A stretch of 64,000 bases of DNA from Pseudomonas sp. P818 (GTDB lineage Bacteria; Pseudomonadota; Gammaproteobacteria; Pseudomonadales; Pseudomonadaceae). Positions 24,988-34,415 of the stretch are shown piece by piece; the first letter of the stretch is position 1; each line of letters begins with the position of its first letter. The notes under the pieces are model-generated. The model was not told the origin of the DNA. It worked only from the letters and a program-made list of their open reading frames with translations, and did no database searches. The DNA is taken from positions 62,001 through 126,000 of the forward strand of contig NZ_ATKM01000001.1 of the NCBI RefSeq assembly GCF_000418555.1. The letters are read 5' to 3'. The position numbers and the translations under genes were made by a program.

Positions 24988-26741
24988 CACTTCACCCGTT
25001 GTGCCAGGGACACGCTGAAGATGCCCCACTGGTCGATGCGCTGCGCCACCTTGCGAAAGCCCGCCGCTTCCACCAGCTGATCCATCTCCGCCTGGCTGCG
25101 CCGGCGCATGACCCAGGCCTGGCCGCCGCGGTGGCTGGTCAGGGCGCGGGCGATCAGCTCCAGCTGCGGGTGCCAGGGCTGGCCGGTGTAGACCAGGTAA
25201 CCGCCCTCCTCGACCGCTGCGGCCAGCCCGGCCAGCGAGTCGCCGACCATCTGGTTGCTGCCGAACAGCTCGTACAGGCCGGAGACCACTGCCAGGGTCG
25301 GCTTCGGCTCGAGCGCAGCGAGATCGTCACGGTCGAAGGCATCGCCTTTGACGAAGCGGGCGATGTCGCCCAGGCCCTTCTGCTGGATCAGGGCATTGCC
25401 GTCACGCACGTTGATGTCGCTGTAGTCGCGCAGCAGGATCGAATCAGGGCGCTGCTGTTGGCCCTCCAGCGATTCGAGGATGTAGCGGCCGTGGCCGGCG
25501 GCGATATCGACGATGCGCACCGCCCTGCCCGTCTCACGCAGCCGGGCCATGGCCAGGCGCAGCAGTTCCTCGGCGTGCAGCTTGCGTTGGCGGATGCCAC
25601 GCCAACCGATGGAATCCAGGTAGTTCGCATCGATCAGGCGGCCCAGCGCGCCCTTGCCGGTGGGCTGGTTGCGGTAGACGTAATCGAGGGTGCTGCCGGA
25701 ATCGAAGCCGGTGTCGAAGCCCAGTTTCACCCCGGCCGACAGCGTGCTGCCCAGGCGCATGCCGGCGCGGGTGGCGCGCCAGTAGAGGTCGCGCAGCGAG
25801 TTTCTCGGCAGCGGCGCGGCCAGTTCCTCGGCTTCGGCGCAGGTGGCGCCCAGACGATCGGCATCGAGCAGCGAGGGCCGCGTCACCGGCTCCTCGAAGT
25901 TGCGCAGGATAAAGCGTCGCGCGCGGCTCAGGGCATGGGCGCGGTCGCGCTCGCCAAGAGTGTCGTGGAAGAAGCCGGGCAGCAGGTGCTTTTCCTTGCG
26001 CAGGCTGCCGAGGCGCTCGAAGAAGTCTTCCTGCGGTTTGCGATGGACGACGAAGTCGGCGCCGGAGATCAGCAGCTGGGTCGGCACCTGAATCGCCTGA
26101 GCGTCGGCGACGACGCGCTCGGCCGCCTCGTACAGGCCGAGCAGCATGGTCACCGAGATTGGCCGGGCGATCAGCGAGTCGTTCTCGAAGGAGGCGATGC
26201 GCTCGGGATCGTGGCTGAGAAAGCGCGCCTTCACGTAGCTGTTGACGAAGAAGTTGCCGCGCCAGGCGTGCAGCAGCTTCAGCCCAGGCCGGGCGAAGGG
26301 CACATAGAGTTTGACCTTGAAGGCCGGCGAGGCGAGTACCAGGCAGCGCACCTTCGGCGCGTAGTCATGAGCCCAGGTGGAGACGATCACCGCGCCGACG
26401 CTTTGCGCCACCACCGCCAGGTCCTCTTCGGCGATGCCGTGTGCGCTGCCGATATGCTCGATAAAGGTCTGCACGTCGCGCACGCTGGTGGCGAAGCTCG
26501 GGCTGTCGCCGCGCGCGCCAGGCGAGAGGCCATGGCCACGGGCATCCCAGGCGAAGAAGTCGCAGTGCGGCAGTTCCAGCTCGTCTACCAGGTGGCCCAT
26601 GCGCCCACCATGCTCATGGCCGCGATGGAACAGCACCACGGCCTGACGTGAGCCGTCCGCCGGCACGGTTGCCGGCCAATGGCGATAGCTCAGTTCGACG
26701 CCGTCATGGGTGGTGAAGGTGTGCAGTTGTACGGGGCGCAT
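24987..26741 (-). CDS. ynbC: Alpha/beta hydrolase fused to SAM-dependent methyltransferase (YnbC-like)
   Basis: A 584-residue two-domain protein. Residues about 1-290 are an alpha/beta hydrolase of the monoglyceride-lipase type (VVLFHRGHEHGGRM, FAWDARGHGLSPG, nucleophile region VVAQSVGAVIV, late histidine in LPGFFHDTLGE). Residues about 330-584 are a class I methyltransferase-like domain (VRIVDIAAGHGRYILESL for SAM binding). The arrangement matches E. coli YnbC. The proposed role is modification or removal of acyl groups and methylation of a lipid product, but no substrate is known. Starts at the ATG at 26741. Confidence 0.85.
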   Translation of the reverse strand: MRPVQLHTFTTHDGVELSYRHWPATVPADGSRQAVVLFHRGHEHGGRMGHLVDELELPHCDFFAWDARGHGLSPGARGDSPSFATSVRDVQTFIEHIGSAHGIAEEDLAVVAQSVGAVIVSTWAHDYAPKVRCLVLASPAFKVKLYVPFARPGLKLLHAWRGNFFVNSYVKARFLSHDPERIASFENDSLIARPISVTMLLGLYEAAERVVADAQAIQVPTQLLISGADFVVHRKPQEDFFERLGSLRKEKHLLPGFFHDTLGERDRAHALSRARRFILRNFEEPVTRPSLLDADRLGATCAEAEELAAPLPRNSLRDLYWRATRAGMRLGSTLSAGVKLGFDTGFDSGSTLDYVYRNQPTGKGALGRLIDANYLDSIGWRGIRQRKLHAEELLRLAMARLRETGRAVRIVDIAAGHGRYILESLEGQQQRPDSILLRDYSDINVRDGNALIQQKGLGDIARFVKGDAFDRDDLAALEPKPTLAVVSGLYELFGSNQMVGDSLAGLAAAVEEGGYLVYTGQPWHPQLELIARALTSHRGGQAWVMRRRSQAEMDQLVEAAGFRKVAQRIDQWGIFSVSLAQRVK

Positions 26742-26766
26742 GGAATCTCCTTATTCCTGGAATGGG

Positions 26767-27372
26767 TCAGGCCGCTTCGGCCAACCCCTGGCGAACTCGG
26801 TTATAGAGCGTGTAGAGCAGCAGGGCCAGGATCAGTGCCAGCGCCAGGTTGATCCACAAGGCAGGCAGCAGGCCCGTGGCGACGCCTGCACCGATCACGC
26901 CGAAGCAGAAGGCGCGGTCGCTCTTGCCCATCGGCCCGTCATAGCGGCGTGAGGCGCCGACCATGGGGCCGAGCACGCCGGCGTACTCGCTGATCACCGC
27001 CATCACCACCGCCAGGACCACAAGCAGCGGCGAGACGCCGGGCAGCAGGGCGAAAGGCAGATACAGGGCACTGTCGGCAATCACGTCGCACAGTTCGTTG
27101 AGGTAGGCGCCGAGCTTCGACTGCTGGCCGAACTCGCGCGCAAGCATGCCGTCGACGGCATTGAGCGCCATGCGCAGCAGCATCCACAGGGGGATCAGGG
27201 CGAACAGCCAGGTGATATGACTGAAAGCAGCGAGCAGGGCGCCGAGCAGCACGGAGACCACGGCCGCGGCCAGGGTCACCTGGTTGGCGGTGACGCCGCG
27301 TGCATGAAGACGCTCGACGCCGGGGCGCAGCAGGTTCTGGAAGGCGGGTTTGAGCTGGTAAATCGACGGCAT
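26767..27372 (-). CDS. ynbA: CDP-alcohol phosphatidyltransferase (YnbA-like)
   Basis: A 201-residue membrane protein with the CDP-alcohol phosphotransferase motif DGMLAR, eight residues, then GAYLNELCDVIAD. The usual pattern is DG-x2-AR-x8-G-x3-D-x3-D; here the third acidic position is Asn, which I believe is also the case in E. coli YnbA. It would join a CDP-diacylglycerol donor to an alcohol, making a phospholipid of unknown head group. It is the first gene of the six-gene operon, so the promoter should lie in 27373-27616. Confidence 0.88.
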   Translation of the reverse strand: MPSIYQLKPAFQNLLRPGVERLHARGVTANQVTLAAAVVSVLLGALLAAFSHITWLFALIPLWMLLRMALNAVDGMLAREFGQQSKLGAYLNELCDVIADSALYLPFALLPGVSPLLVVLAVVMAVISEYAGVLGPMVGASRRYDGPMGKSDRAFCFGVIGAGVATGLLPALWINLALALILALLLYTLYNRVRQGLAEAA

Positions 27373-27480
27373 GGCAGTGAATTCCCTTTACTGATCCAAT
27401 CATCGGCCATCGCAGCGGGCGAGACTGTGCGCTCGTCGAGGCTTGTATCAACGCGCGTCGGTGACGAGCCCCGAGGCTCG

Positions 27481-27504
27481 TTGTGGCGAAGCGCCTCGCC
27501 ACAA
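27481..27504. repeat. Short inverted repeat upstream of the ynb-like operon
   Basis: TTGTGGCGA-AGCGCC-TCGCCACAA, a perfect 9-bp inverted repeat. It lies 110 bases upstream of ynbA in the 244-base gap 27373-27616. It may be a regulator site or a stray repeat. TATAAG just beside it on the minus strand (27505-27510) is a possible -10. Confidence 0.45.
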
Positions 27505-27604
27505 CTTATACCCTGTTACGAGATTTGCCTAGCGTGGCTGAATCGCCCGGTAAATCAGCTAGATAGAAGCAATGATGGCGCTTTGATTGCATTTTGCGCA
27601 CAGC

Positions 27605-27613
27605 TTATCCACA
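27605..27613 (+). other. Perfect DnaA-box 9-mer
   Basis: TTATCCACA, identical to the high-affinity DnaA box, in a gap of the conserved oriC-proximal gene block. Only one copy was seen, so it is not an origin by itself. Confidence 0.35.
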
Positions 27614-27616
27614 GAA

Positions 27617-28384
27617 TCAGGCCGGCTCACCCAGGCGGCTCAGCTGCGGCTCTTCACCGCGCAGCTCGGTCTGTTGCTGGCAGACCCATTGGAAGGCGCG
27701 TTCGTTGAGTTCGGCGATGGCGCGTGGGCCCTCACCTTCGGCATACATCGGCGCGCCGATGATCACCTGAATGGTGCCTGAGCGCTTGCCCCAGCCCGCC
27801 TTGGGCCAGAACTCGCCGGCATTGTGCGCGATGGGCAGTACCGGCAGGCCGGCATTCACCGCCAGGGCCGTGCCGCCACGGGAAAACTTGCCGATCTGCC
27901 CTGGGGGAATGCGTGTACCTTCGGGGAATACCAGTACCCAGGCGCCCTGCTTGAGGCGTTCGTCGCCCTGCTTGGCCAGTTGTTTGAGCGCCGCCTTGGG
28001 GTTGCTGCGGTCGATGGCGATGGGCTTGAGCAGCGCCATGCCCCAGCCGAAGAAGGGCACGCGCAGCAGCTCGCGCTTGACTACCTGGCTGAGCGGCTCG
28101 AAATAGGCGGAGAGGAAGAAGGTCTCCCAGGTGCTCTGGTGGTTGGCGAGGATCACGCAGGGGCGCTGCGGGATGTTCTCCAGCCCGCGCACTTCATAGC
28201 GGATGCCGACGATCACCCTGGCCAGCCACACGGCGCAGCTGCACCAGGCCTGGATGACGAAACGATAGCGCTGGCGATACGGCAGCAAAGGCGCGACCAC
28301 CAGGCTGATCAGGCACCAGAAGAACGAGCTGGACGACAGCAGCAGGTAGAAAAGCGTGACTCTGAAAGCCTGCAGGATCGCCAT
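27617..28384 (-). CDS. plsC: 1-acyl-sn-glycerol-3-phosphate acyltransferase
   Basis: A 255-residue PlsC-family enzyme that acylates lysophosphatidate at the inner membrane. The motifs are complete: ANHQSTWET (HX4D), FGWGMALLKPIAIDR, and VFPEGTRIPPG. A hydrophobic N-terminus precedes them. It corresponds to the gene next to gmhB near oriC in P. aeruginosa. The GTG at 28396 would add four residues, but AAGG before ATG 28384 favours the shorter form. Thirteen bases separate it from gmhB. Confidence 0.92.
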   Translation of the reverse strand: MAILQAFRVTLFYLLLSSSSFFWCLISLVVAPLLPYRQRYRFVIQAWCSCAVWLARVIVGIRYEVRGLENIPQRPCVILANHQSTWETFFLSAYFEPLSQVVKRELLRVPFFGWGMALLKPIAIDRSNPKAALKQLAKQGDERLKQGAWVLVFPEGTRIPPGQIGKFSRGGTALAVNAGLPVLPIAHNAGEFWPKAGWGKRSGTIQVIIGAPMYAEGEGPRAIAELNERAFQWVCQQQTELRGEEPQLSRLGEPA

Positions 28385-28397
28385 GAAGCTTCGCACC

Positions 28398-28928
28398 TTA
28401 TGAGAGCAGTCGATCGGCGACGGCCGCCAGATCGTCGAATACCAGGGTTCCTGGCGGCAATGGCTTGGCCAGGGTACGTTCGCCCTTGCCGGTTTTCACC
28501 AGCACAGGCTGACAATCGACGGCCAGCGCAGCCTGCAGGTCACCGCTGGTATCGCCGACGAACCAGATTCCTGTCAGATCCGTGGCGTAATGCGCGGCGA
28601 TCTGTTTGAGCATGCCCGGTTTCGGCTTGCGGCAGTCACAGCCGTCGTCAGGCCCGTGCGGGCAGTGAACGATCAGGCCGACTTCGCCGCCCTGCTCGGC
28701 CACCAGCTCGCGCAGGCGCGCGTGCATCGACTCCAGCGTCGCCAGATCGTAATAGCCACGGGCAATGCCGGACTGGTTGGTAGCCACGGCCACCGTCCAG
28801 CCGGCTTGCGACAGGCGCGCGATGGCGGCGATCGACGAGGGGATCGGAATCCACTCGTCGAGCGTCTTGATATAGGCGTCGGAGTCTTCGTTGATGACGC
28901 CGTCGCGGTCGAGGATCAGTAATTTCAT
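28398..28928 (-). CDS. gmhB: D-glycero-beta-D-manno-heptose-1,7-bisphosphate 7-phosphatase
   Basis: A 176-residue HAD-family phosphatase in the ADP-heptose pathway for lipopolysaccharide inner core. LLILDRDGVINED is the DxD catalytic motif, ATNQSGIARG the second motif, CPHGPDDGCDCRKPKPGML the zinc-binding insertion typical of GmhB, and WFVGDTSGDLQAA the Mg-binding acidic motif. The length is normal. It is encoded upstream of plsC on the same strand. Confidence 0.95.
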   Translation of the reverse strand: MKLLILDRDGVINEDSDAYIKTLDEWIPIPSSIAAIARLSQAGWTVAVATNQSGIARGYYDLATLESMHARLRELVAEQGGEVGLIVHCPHGPDDGCDCRKPKPGMLKQIAAHYATDLTGIWFVGDTSGDLQAALAVDCQPVLVKTGKGERTLAKPLPPGTLVFDDLAAVADRLLS

Positions 28929-28929
28929 T

Positions 28930-29000
28930 AACAGGCCTTAGGCTGCAAGCCACAGGCCGCAGGCCCGGCTGCATTGCCTGCAGCCTGTGGCCTGAAGCCT
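28930..29000. repeat. Imperfect inverted repeat between glyS and gmhB
   Basis: AGGCTGCAAGCCACAGGC on the left faces GCCTGTGGCCTGAAGCCT on the right; the arms of about 25 bases pair with few mismatches around a GC-rich loop. There is no T tract. It may act as an mRNA-stabilising or REP-like element between the two minus-strand genes. Confidence 0.65.
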
Positions 29001-29014
29001 GTAGCCACTGGGCA

Positions 29015-31069
29015 TCAGCCCAGTACCGAGATATCCGCCACGCCGAGGAACAGCCCGCGCAGACGGGCCAGCAGGGCGTAACGGTTGGCGCGCACGCGCG
29101 CGTCCTCGGCGTTGACCAGCACCGCCTCGAAGAAGGCGTCCACCGGCTCGCGCAGGCTGGCCAGCTTGGCCAGGGCCTCACTGTACTGACGCGCAGCGGC
29201 CAGCGGTTGTACCGCATGGTCGGCCTGCTGGATGGCGGCGTGCAGGGCGAACTCGCTGGGGTTGTCGAAGTAGTGCGCCTCGACCTGGGCGGCGACGCCG
29301 CCTTCGGCCTTGCTCAGCAGGTTCGACACGCGCTTGTTGGCGGCGGCCAGGGCAGCGGCCTGCGGCAGCGTGCGGAAGGCCTGCACGGCCTGTACGCGCT
29401 GGTCGAAGTCCAGCGGCGAGGTCGGATTGACCGCGCGCACGGCCTGGTACACGGCCACTTCGATACCTTCGTCTTCGTAGCGCGCGCGCAGGCGATCGAA
29501 GATGAACTCCAGCACCTGAGCGGACAAGCCCGCGGCCTTGATCTTGCCGGCGTACTGGGCGACGGCGAAGTCGACCGCAGCAGCGAGGTCCAGGTCCAGG
29601 CCCTTCTCGATCAGGATGCGCAGCACGCCGAGGGCGGCACGGCGCAGGGCGTAGGGGTCCTTCGAGCCGGTCGGCAGCATGCCGATGCCGAAGATGCCGA
29701 CCAGGGTGTCGAGCTTGTCAGCCACGGCCACGGCGGCACCGGTCAGAGTGCTTGGCAGTTCGGCGCCGGCACCGCGCGGCATGTACTGCTCGTTCAGGGC
29801 CAGGGCGACATCTTCCGGCTCACCGTCGTTGAGCGCGTAGTAGTAACCGGCGATGCCCTGCATCTCGGGGAACTCGCCGACCATCTCGGTGGCCAGGTCG
29901 CACTTGCTCAGCAGGCCGGCACGAGCGGCGCGCTGGGCGTCGCCACCGACTTCGCGAGCGATGAAACCGGCCAGGGCAGAGACGCGCTGAGCCTTGTCGA
30001 ATACCGAACCGAGCTGGGCCTGGAACACCACGTTGGCCAGGCGCTGGTTGAAGCCTTCGAGCTTCTGCTTCTTGTCCTGCTTGAAGAAGAACTCGGCGTC
30101 GGTCAGGCGCGGACGCACGACCTTCTCGTTGCCGGAGACGATCTGCGCCGGGTCCTTGCTTTCAATGTTCGCCACGGTGATGAAGCGCGGCAGCAGCTTG
30201 CCGTTGGCATCGAGCAGGCAGAAGTACTTCTGGTTGTCCTGCATGGTGCTGATCAGCGCCTCCTGCGGCACCTCGAGGAAGCGCTCCTCGAACGAGCAGA
30301 CCAGCGGCACCGGCCATTCGACCAGGGCGGTCACTTCATCCAGCAGCGCCGGCGGCACGATGGCCGAGCCCTGCTCGGCGGCAGCCAGCTCGTCGACGCG
30401 GCGGGCGATGATCTCGCGACGTTCGGCGAAGTCGGCCAGCACGTAGGCGCTGCGCAGGTCCTCTGCATAGCTCGCCGGGCTGCTGATGCGCACGTCACGG
30501 TTGGCGTGGAAGCGGTGGCCCCGGGATACGCGGCCGGCCTTCTGGGTGAGGATTTCGCAGTCGACCACGGTGTCGCCGAACAGCATCACCAGCCACTGGG
30601 TCGGACGCACGAACTCGTCGCGACGGGCGGCCCAGCGCATACGCTTGGGAATCGGCAGATCGTTCAGCGAGTCCTGCACGATGGTCGGCAGCAGGTTCAC
30701 CGCCGGCTGGCCGGGGATGTGCTGGGCGAAACGCAGTTTCGCGCCGCTGCGGTCGATCTCGGCGATGTCCACGCCGCACTTGCGGGCGAAGCCCAGGGCG
30801 GCCTGGGTCGGGTTGCCGTCGGCGTCGAAGGCGGCCTGGATCGGCGGGCCGTCGAGGTTCATGCTGCGGTCGGCCTGCTGCTCCTCGAGCTGCTCGACCA
30901 GCACGGCCAGGCGCCGTGGCGCGGCATAGGCGCGGGCGCTGGCGTAGTTCAGACCGGCGGCCTTGAGGCCTTTCTCGATACCGGCGAGGAAGGCGTCACC
31001 GAGGCTTTTCAGCGCTTTAGGTGGCAGCTCTTCGGTGCCCAGTTCGACCAGGAAATCTTTCGCACTCAT
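29015..31069 (-). CDS. glyS: Glycyl-tRNA synthetase beta subunit
   Basis: A 684-residue protein of standard GlyS length. It begins [20 protein letters not shown], the universal GlyS N-terminus, and contains [17 protein letters not shown], the HD-like region and the C-terminal anticodon-binding domain (about 560-680). It forms the alpha2beta2 enzyme with GlyQ that charges tRNA-Gly. The start codon overlaps the glyQ stop by four bases, so the subunits are translationally coupled. Confidence 0.97.
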   Translation of the reverse strand: MSAKDFLVELGTEELPPKALKSLGDAFLAGIEKGLKAAGLNYASARAYAAPRRLAVLVEQLEEQQADRSMNLDGPPIQAAFDADGNPTQAALGFARKCGVDIAEIDRSGAKLRFAQHIPGQPAVNLLPTIVQDSLNDLPIPKRMRWAARRDEFVRPTQWLVMLFGDTVVDCEILTQKAGRVSRGHRFHANRDVRISSPASYAEDLRSAYVLADFAERREIIARRVDELAAAEQGSAIVPPALLDEVTALVEWPVPLVCSFEERFLEVPQEALISTMQDNQKYFCLLDANGKLLPRFITVANIESKDPAQIVSGNEKVVRPRLTDAEFFFKQDKKQKLEGFNQRLANVVFQAQLGSVFDKAQRVSALAGFIAREVGGDAQRAARAGLLSKCDLATEMVGEFPEMQGIAGYYYALNDGEPEDVALALNEQYMPRGAGAELPSTLTGAAVAVADKLDTLVGIFGIGMLPTGSKDPYALRRAALGVLRILIEKGLDLDLAAAVDFAVAQYAGKIKAAGLSAQVLEFIFDRLRARYEDEGIEVAVYQAVRAVNPTSPLDFDQRVQAVQAFRTLPQAAALAAANKRVSNLLSKAEGGVAAQVEAHYFDNPSEFALHAAIQQADHAVQPLAAARQYSEALAKLASLREPVDAFFEAVLVNAEDARVRANRYALLARLRGLFLGVADISVLG

Positions 31070-32013
31070 GCTTGTGCCTCCAGCTTGGCCAGTACTTCGT
31101 CACGCAGTTCGGGGGTGGCCATGGGGAAGCCGAGCTTGGCGCGCGCCTGCAGGTAGCTCTGCGCCACCGCGCGGGCCAGGGTGCGCACGCGCAGGATGTA
31201 CTGCTGGCGCGCGGTCACCGAAATGGCGCGGCGGGCGTCCAGCAGGTTGAAGGTGTGCGAGGCCTTGAGCACCATCTCGTAGGTCGGCAGTGGCAGCTCC
31301 AGCTCGATCAGGCGGTTGGCTTCGCTCTCGTAGAAATCGAACAGCTCGAACAGCTTCTCGACGTTGGCGTGCTCGAAGTTGTAGGTGGACTGCTCCACTT
31401 CGTTCTGGTGGAACACGTCTCCATAGGTCACGGTGCCGAACGGGCCGTCGGTCCAGATCAGGTCGTAGACCGAGTCGACGCCCTGCAGGTACATGGCCAG
31501 GCGCTCCAGGCCGTAGGTGATCTCGCCGGTCACCGGGTAGCACTCGATGCCACCGACCTGCTGGAAGTAGGTGAACTGGGTGACTTCCATGCCGTTGAGC
31601 CAGATTTCCCAGCCCAGGCCCCAGGCGCCGAGGGTCGGCGATTCCCAGTTGTCTTCGACGAAGCGAATGTCGTGCACTTCCGGGTCGAGACCGATGGCCT
31701 TCAGCGAGCCCAGGTACAGCTCCTGGAAGTTCTCCGGGTTGGGCTTCAAGACCACCTGGAACTGGTAGTAGTGCTGCAGGCGGTTGGGGTTCTCGCCGTA
31801 GCGGCCGTCGGTCGGGCGGCGGGACGGCTGCACGTAGGCGGCGTTCCAGGTCTCGGGGCCGACGGCGCGCAGGAAGGTGGCGGTGTGGAAGGTACCGGCG
31901 CCCACTTCCATGTCGTAGGGTTGCAGCACCACGCAGCCCTGCTCGGCCCAGTAGTTCTGCAGGGCCAGGATCAGGTCCTGGAAGGTGCGCACGGCAGGCT
32001 TGTTCTGGCTCAC
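31066..32013 (-). CDS. glyQ: Glycyl-tRNA synthetase alpha subunit
   Basis: A 315-residue class II synthetase alpha subunit ([44 protein letters not shown]). The usual length is restored by choosing GTG at 32013, preceded by AGGTGA with seven-base spacing; the longer frame to 32100 adds 29 unconserved residues. Its upstream gap (32014-32186) is shared with the divergent tag gene. Confidence 0.96.
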   Translation of the reverse strand: MSQNKPAVRTFQDLILALQNYWAEQGCVVLQPYDMEVGAGTFHTATFLRAVGPETWNAAYVQPSRRPTDGRYGENPNRLQHYYQFQVVLKPNPENFQELYLGSLKAIGLDPEVHDIRFVEDNWESPTLGAWGLGWEIWLNGMEVTQFTYFQQVGGIECYPVTGEITYGLERLAMYLQGVDSVYDLIWTDGPFGTVTYGDVFHQNEVEQSTYNFEHANVEKLFELFDFYESEANRLIELELPLPTYEMVLKASHTFNLLDARRAISVTARQQYILRVRTLARAVAQSYLQARAKLGFPMATPELRDEVLAKLEAQA

Positions 32014-32186
32014 GAAAAAATCACCTGTGGAGGCTTGCGAGGGAAAGCCGGGGAGTATATCGAAACTCGGCGCAGGCCGCAGGGTACGGCACATAGGCAT
32101 CGCCGATCGCCGATAATGACTGTATTTATATCCAGTTACTTTGCCGCTATAGTCAGCGCTTCGCCCCCTGACCGAGGCCTTCCAAC

Positions 32187-32741
32187 ATGCCCCGTTGCTT
32201 CTGGTGTACCGACGATCCGCTGTATCAGGCCTACCACGACGAAGAATGGGGCGTACCGCAGCGCGATGCCCGGCAACTCTTCGAGATGCTGCTGCTCGAA
32301 GGCGCGCAGGCCGGCCTGTCGTGGATTACCGTGCTGAAAAAGCGCGAGCGTTATCGGCAGGTGTTGCACGGCTTCGATCCGCAGCGCCTGGCCCGCCTCA
32401 CTGACGAAGAAATCGAATTGCTGATGCAGGACCCCGGGATCATCCGCAACCGCCTCAAGCTCAAGGCCGTGCGGCAGAACGCCCAGGCCTGGCTGAAGCT
32501 GGAAGACCCGGTAGCCTGGCTCTGGTCGTTCGTCGGTGGCGCGCCGAAGATCAACCATTTCAGCGACCGCAGCCAGATGCTGGCGGTGACGCCCGAGGCC
32601 GAGGCGATGAGCAAGGCGTTGCGCAAGGCCGGCTTCAACTTCGTCGGGCCGACCATCTGCTATGCCTTCATGCAGGCCACGGGTATGGTGATGGACCACA
32701 CCACCGACTGCGACCGCTACGCGCAACTGAAGGGCTCATGA
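32187..32741 (+). CDS. tag: DNA-3-methyladenine glycosylase I
   Basis: A 184-residue Tag enzyme that excises 3-methyladenine from alkylated [23 protein letters not shown] carries the N-terminal Cys/His zinc residues; [19 protein letters not shown] and [13 protein letters not shown] are family hallmarks; the C-terminal HTTDCDRY supplies the remaining zinc ligands. TATAGT about 40 bases upstream is a possible -10. The stop overlaps the next start by four bases. Confidence 0.96.
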   Translation: MPRCFWCTDDPLYQAYHDEEWGVPQRDARQLFEMLLLEGAQAGLSWITVLKKRERYRQVLHGFDPQRLARLTDEEIELLMQDPGIIRNRLKLKAVRQNAQAWLKLEDPVAWLWSFVGGAPKINHFSDRSQMLAVTPEAEAMSKALRKAGFNFVGPTICYAFMQATGMVMDHTTDCDRYAQLKGS

Positions 32742-33346
32742 CCACCATCACCACCCTGGACGAACTGCAGGCCGTTTACGGCGAAAGCCATGAGCGCTCG
32801 CGGCGCAAGGAACTGCCGCGGTTGATCGAACCCTACCGCGCGCTGATCCAGGCTTCGCCCTTCGTGGTGCTGGCCAGCGCCGGCCCGGATGGCCTGGACT
32901 GTTCGCCGCGGGGTGATGCGCCGGGCTTCGTGCACATCCTCGATGACCAGACCCTGTTGTTGCCGGATCGCCCCGGCAACAACCGCATCGACAGCCTGCG
33001 CAACATCGTGCTCAACCCGCAGGTGGCATTGTTGTTTATGATTCCGGGCGTCGGCGAAAGCCTGCGAGTCAATGGTCGGGCGGAAATCACCCTCGATCCC
33101 GAGTTGCTGGAGCTGGGTCGTGCCCAGGGCAAGCTCCCGCGCAGCGCGCTGCGTATCCATATAGAGACCTGCTACTTCCAGTGCTCCAAGGCGGCGGTGC
33201 GCTCAGGGCTGTGGGATGTCTCGCGTCAGGTCGAACGCGCCAGCCTGCCGAGTGCCGGCGATATTTTTCGCCACATCTACGACGAGTTCGATGTCGAAGC
33301 CTACGAGCGTGACCTGCAGCAGCGGCTTCGGACGAGCCTTTACTGA
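32738..33346 (+). CDS. Pyridoxamine 5'-phosphate oxidase-like flavoprotein
   Basis: A 202-residue protein of the PNPOx-like split-barrel family that binds FMN. Recognisable parts are PFVVLASAGPDGLDCSPRGD (about residue 45), LLLPDRPGNNRIDSLRNI and the barrel strand VALLFMIPGVGESLRVNG. These proteins are FMN-dependent oxidoreductases of mostly unknown substrate. It overlaps tag by four bases, so both are made from one message. Confidence 0.85.
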   Translation: MTTITTLDELQAVYGESHERSRRKELPRLIEPYRALIQASPFVVLASAGPDGLDCSPRGDAPGFVHILDDQTLLLPDRPGNNRIDSLRNIVLNPQVALLFMIPGVGESLRVNGRAEITLDPELLELGRAQGKLPRSALRIHIETCYFQCSKAAVRSGLWDVSRQVERASLPSAGDIFRHIYDEFDVEAYERDLQQRLRTSLY

Positions 33347-33401
33347 CTGCGCGGTCGCCCAACGGTACAATTGGCGCTTTTGTGAGCGGTTGGAGTCTGT
33401 C

Positions 33402-34289
33402 GTGGAAAAACTCAAGGGCGCCCTGGTGGTGGGTTTCCTGCGCCTGTTCGCACTGCTGCCCTGGCGCGCCGTGCAGGCCGTGGGCAACACCATCGGCTGG
33501 CTGATGTGGAAGCTGCCGAATGGCTCGCGCGACGTGGTGCGCATCAACCTGAGCAAGTGCTTCCCCGAGCTTAACCAGGCCGAGCTGGACAAACTGGTCG
33601 GGCAGAGCCTCAAGGACATCGGCAAGACCCTTACAGAGAGCGCGTGCGCCTGGATCTGGCCGGCGCAGAAATCGCTCAAGCTGATTCGCGAGGTAGAAGG
33701 CCTGGAGGTGCTGCAGCAGGCCCTGGCCTCGGGCAAGGGCGTGGTCGGCATCACCAGCCACCTGGGCAACTGGGAAGTGCTCAACCATTTCTACTGCAAC
33801 CAGTGCAAACCGATCATTTTCTATCGCCCGCCCAAGCTCAAGGCGGTCGACGAGCTGCTGCAGCAGCAGCGCGTACAGATGGGCAATCGCGTCGCGCCGT
33901 CGACCAAGGAAGGCATCCTCAGCGTCATCAAGGAAGTGCGCAAGGGCGGCGCCGTGGGTATTCCGGCTGACCCGGAGCCGAGCCGTTCGTCGGGTGTTTT
34001 CGTTCCCTTCCTAGGCACCACGGCGCTGACCAGCAAGTTCGTCCCCGGCATGCTCACCGGTGGCAAGGCGGTCGGTGTGTTCCTGCATGCGCTGCGTCTG
34101 CCGGATGGCAGCGGCTACAAGGTGATCCTCGAGGCGGCACCCGAAGGCATGTACAGCGAGAACGTCGAAGAAGGCGTGGCGGCGATGAGCGAAGTGGTGT
34201 CGCGCTACGTGCGTAATTACCCGAGCCAGTACATGTGGAGCATGAAGCGCTTCAAGAAGCGCCCGGACGGTGAGGCCAAGTGGTACTGA
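33402..34289 (+). CDS. lpxL: Lipid A late acyltransferase (LpxL/HtrB family)
   Basis: A 295-residue membrane-associated acyltransferase that adds a secondary acyl chain (laurate in Pseudomonas homologues) to lipid A. An N-terminal hydrophobic anchor is followed by the catalytic HX4E motif in GITSHLGNWEVLN (about residue 120); PADPEPSRSSGVFVPFLG is the second conserved block. GTG start at 33402 chosen for the GGAG at 33392; the longer frame reads through the previous gene. A terminator follows. Confidence 0.9.
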   Translation: MEKLKGALVVGFLRLFALLPWRAVQAVGNTIGWLMWKLPNGSRDVVRINLSKCFPELNQAELDKLVGQSLKDIGKTLTESACAWIWPAQKSLKLIREVEGLEVLQQALASGKGVVGITSHLGNWEVLNHFYCNQCKPIIFYRPPKLKAVDELLQQQRVQMGNRVAPSTKEGILSVIKEVRKGGAVGIPADPEPSRSSGVFVPFLGTTALTSKFVPGMLTGGKAVGVFLHALRLPDGSGYKVILEAAPEGMYSENVEEGVAAMSEVVSRYVRNYPSQYMWSMKRFKKRPDGEAKWY

Positions 34290-34318
34290 CGTACCGTCAC
34301 TGAGCAAGATGCAAGTAA

Positions 34319-34341
34319 GGCGCCTCGATGGCGCCTTTTTT
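34319..34341 (+). terminator. Intrinsic terminator after lpxL
   Basis: GGCGCC-TCGAT-GGCGCC followed by six T. It separates lpxL from the pilZ gene. Confidence 0.9.
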
Positions 34342-34415
34342 CTGCCGCCTGCTGGGCGCCAACGCGCGAATAGGCTATTAAAGGCGACATTGCTCGCCCA
34401 ATCCTCGGAGTTCTC

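Noticed and set aside
29207-31156. A 649-residue plus-strand frame opposite glyS
   Set aside because: GlyS is certain on the minus strand; the overlap is complete and the antisense translation is not protein-like.
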